From Actinomycetes bacterium (lineage in GTDB: Bacteria > Actinomycetota > Actinomycetes > Actinomycetales > Cellulomonadaceae): a stretch of DNA of 5,356 bases. Below the pieces are notes generated by a model. The model saw only the letters and a list, made by a program, of their open reading frames with translations, did no database searches and had not been told where the DNA came from. The translations under genes and the position numbers were made by a program. Positions 4,428 to 5,356 of the stretch are shown piece by piece. The stretch is taken from positions 1 through 5,356 of the forward strand of contig JAJYTJ010000215.1 in assembly GCA_021793115.1 (NCBI GenBank), written 5' to 3'. Position 1 is the stretch's first letter, and every line of letters begins with the position of its first letter.

Positions 4428-5356
4428 GGGTGGTCGTCGGCCCCGCGACGTGCTCCAGCACCTCACGCACCACCGCCTGCGGCAGCGTGCCGGTGGCCCA
4501 CGCCTGGGGCGTGAGCGACAAGCGGTGTGCCAGCGCGGCCACGGCGACCTGCTTGACGTCCTCCGGCAGCACGAAGTCCCGCCCGTCGAGCACCGCGAGC
4601 GCCCGCCCGACGAGCATGAGCGCCTGCGACCCGCGGGGGGAGGCGCCCACCTCGACCGCCGGGTGGGTGCGCGTCGCGGCGGCGAGGTCCACGCAGTACC
4701 GCAGCACGTCGGTGTCCACGGCCACCGCCTCGACGCCGGCCTGCATCGCACGCAGCGTCGCGGCGTCCACCACGCGGCCCACCGTCGCCCACTCGGTGCG
4801 CCGGGCGAGGCGCCGCTGCAGCACGTCTACCTCGGCCTCGGGGCCGGGGTAGCCCACCGCGAGCCGCACCATGAACCGGTCCAGCTGGGCCTCCGGGAGC
4901 GGGTAGGTGCCCTCGTACTCCACGGGGTTCGACGTGGCGACCACGAAGAACGGCTCGGGCAGCGCGTGCGTGGACCCGTCCACCGTCACCTGGCGCTCCG
5001 CCATCGCCTCGAGCAGGGCGGACTGCGTCTTGGGCGCGGTGCGGTTGATCTCGTCGGCCAGGAGCAGCCCGGTGAACACCGGGCCCGGGCGGAACTCGAA
5101 CGTCGCGGTGCCCGGGTCGAACACGGACGACCCGGTGATGTCGCTCGGCAGCAGGTCGGGCGTGCACTGCACGCGGCGGAAGTCCAGGCCCAGCGCGGCG
5201 GCCAGCGAGCGCGCCGCGAGGGTCTTGCCCAGGCCGGGCACGTCCTCGAACAGCACGTGGCCGCCGGCCAGCAGCGCGGCGAGCGCGAGCCGCAGGGGCT
5301 CGCGCATGCCGACGACGACGGTGCCGACCTCGTCGAGCACGGCGCGCCCGTGGGCG
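4420..5356 (-). CDS. MoxR-family AAA+ ATPase (partial, N-terminus outside window)
   Basis: The protein uses ATP hydrolysis to remodel or activate partner proteins, usually vWA/DUF58 types like the one encoded next. Numbering from the Val/Met codon at 5340: Walker A EDVPGLGKT (32-40, Lys39), Walker B LLLADEINR (92-100, Asp96-Glu97), the ALLEAMAERQVTVDG segment (108-122), sensor 1 ATSNP (Asn138), PEAQLDRF (149-156) and sensor 2 GASPRG (232-237, Arg236). The lid domain runs to the C-terminus. The frame stays open from 5340 to the right edge, and MoxR proteins normally have a few dozen residues before the VVVG motif, so the true start is probably beyond 5356; the GTG at 5340 is a less likely start. 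The gene overlaps DUF58 by 8 bp, making it the first visible gene of the operon. Confidence 0.95.
   Translation of the reverse strand, partial: AHGRAVLDEVGTVVVGMREPLRLALAALLAGGHVLFEDVPGLGKTLAARSLAAALGLDFRRVQCTPDLLPSDITGSSVFDPGTATFEFRPGPVFTGLLLADEINRTAPKTQSALLEAMAERQVTVDGSTHALPEPFFVVATSNPVEYEGTYPLPEAQLDRFMVRLAVGYPGPEAEVDVLQRRLARRTEWATVGRVVDAATLRAMQAGVEAVAVDTDVLRYCVDLAAATRTHPAVEVGASPRGSQALMLVGRALAVLDGRDFVLPEDVKQVAVAALAHRLSLTPQAWATGTLPQAVVREVLEHVAGPTTTRG

Overview
The window is very GC-rich DNA with compact, overlapping minus-strand genes, G/C-ending codons and GTG starts. This points to a high-GC actinobacterium. A Micrococcales/Cellulomonas-like source fits best, but no rRNA or other taxonomic marker is present, so the genus is an inference. 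All supported genes lie on the minus strand, so transcription runs from position 5356 towards 1.

Layout in transcription order: (1) 5356-2524 is a tightly overlapped three-gene unit: a MoxR-type AAA+ ATPase (5' end outside the window), a DUF58/vWA-like protein, and an unrecognised 197-aa multi-pass membrane protein joined by an ATGA stop/start overlap. MoxR and DUF58 are a classic chaperone plus partner pair at the membrane. The transglutaminase-like membrane protein often found beside such pairs does not follow here. (2) 2523-1906 is about 600 bp without a conventional gene but full of signals: a promoter-like sequence just after the membrane-protein gene, an unusually long Shine-Dalgarno sequence (15 nt pairing with the 16S rRNA tail), a 12-codon open reading frame, several GC hairpins, a five-copy 24-bp tandem repeat, a 20-bp-period direct repeat, and a long perfect 18-bp inverted repeat just upstream of the next gene. 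(3) 1905-1141 is a complete type I methionine aminopeptidase with all metal ligands. (4) 1140-949 is a short intergenic stretch with a terminator-like hairpin, a 15-bp direct repeat and a set of 19-20-bp repeats (two good direct copies, one degenerate, one inverted). (5) 948-1 is a two-gene operon, a GNAT acetyltransferase overlapping (ATGA) a low-molecular-weight tyrosine phosphatase that runs off the left edge.

The protein-coding genes are mostly ordinary. The most unusual part is the region between the membrane-protein gene and map. If its promoter is real, map would have a leader of about 580 nt beginning with a tiny ORF whose ribosome-binding site nearly saturates anti-Shine-Dalgarno pairing. 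Function there is inference; the sequence elements themselves are directly visible.
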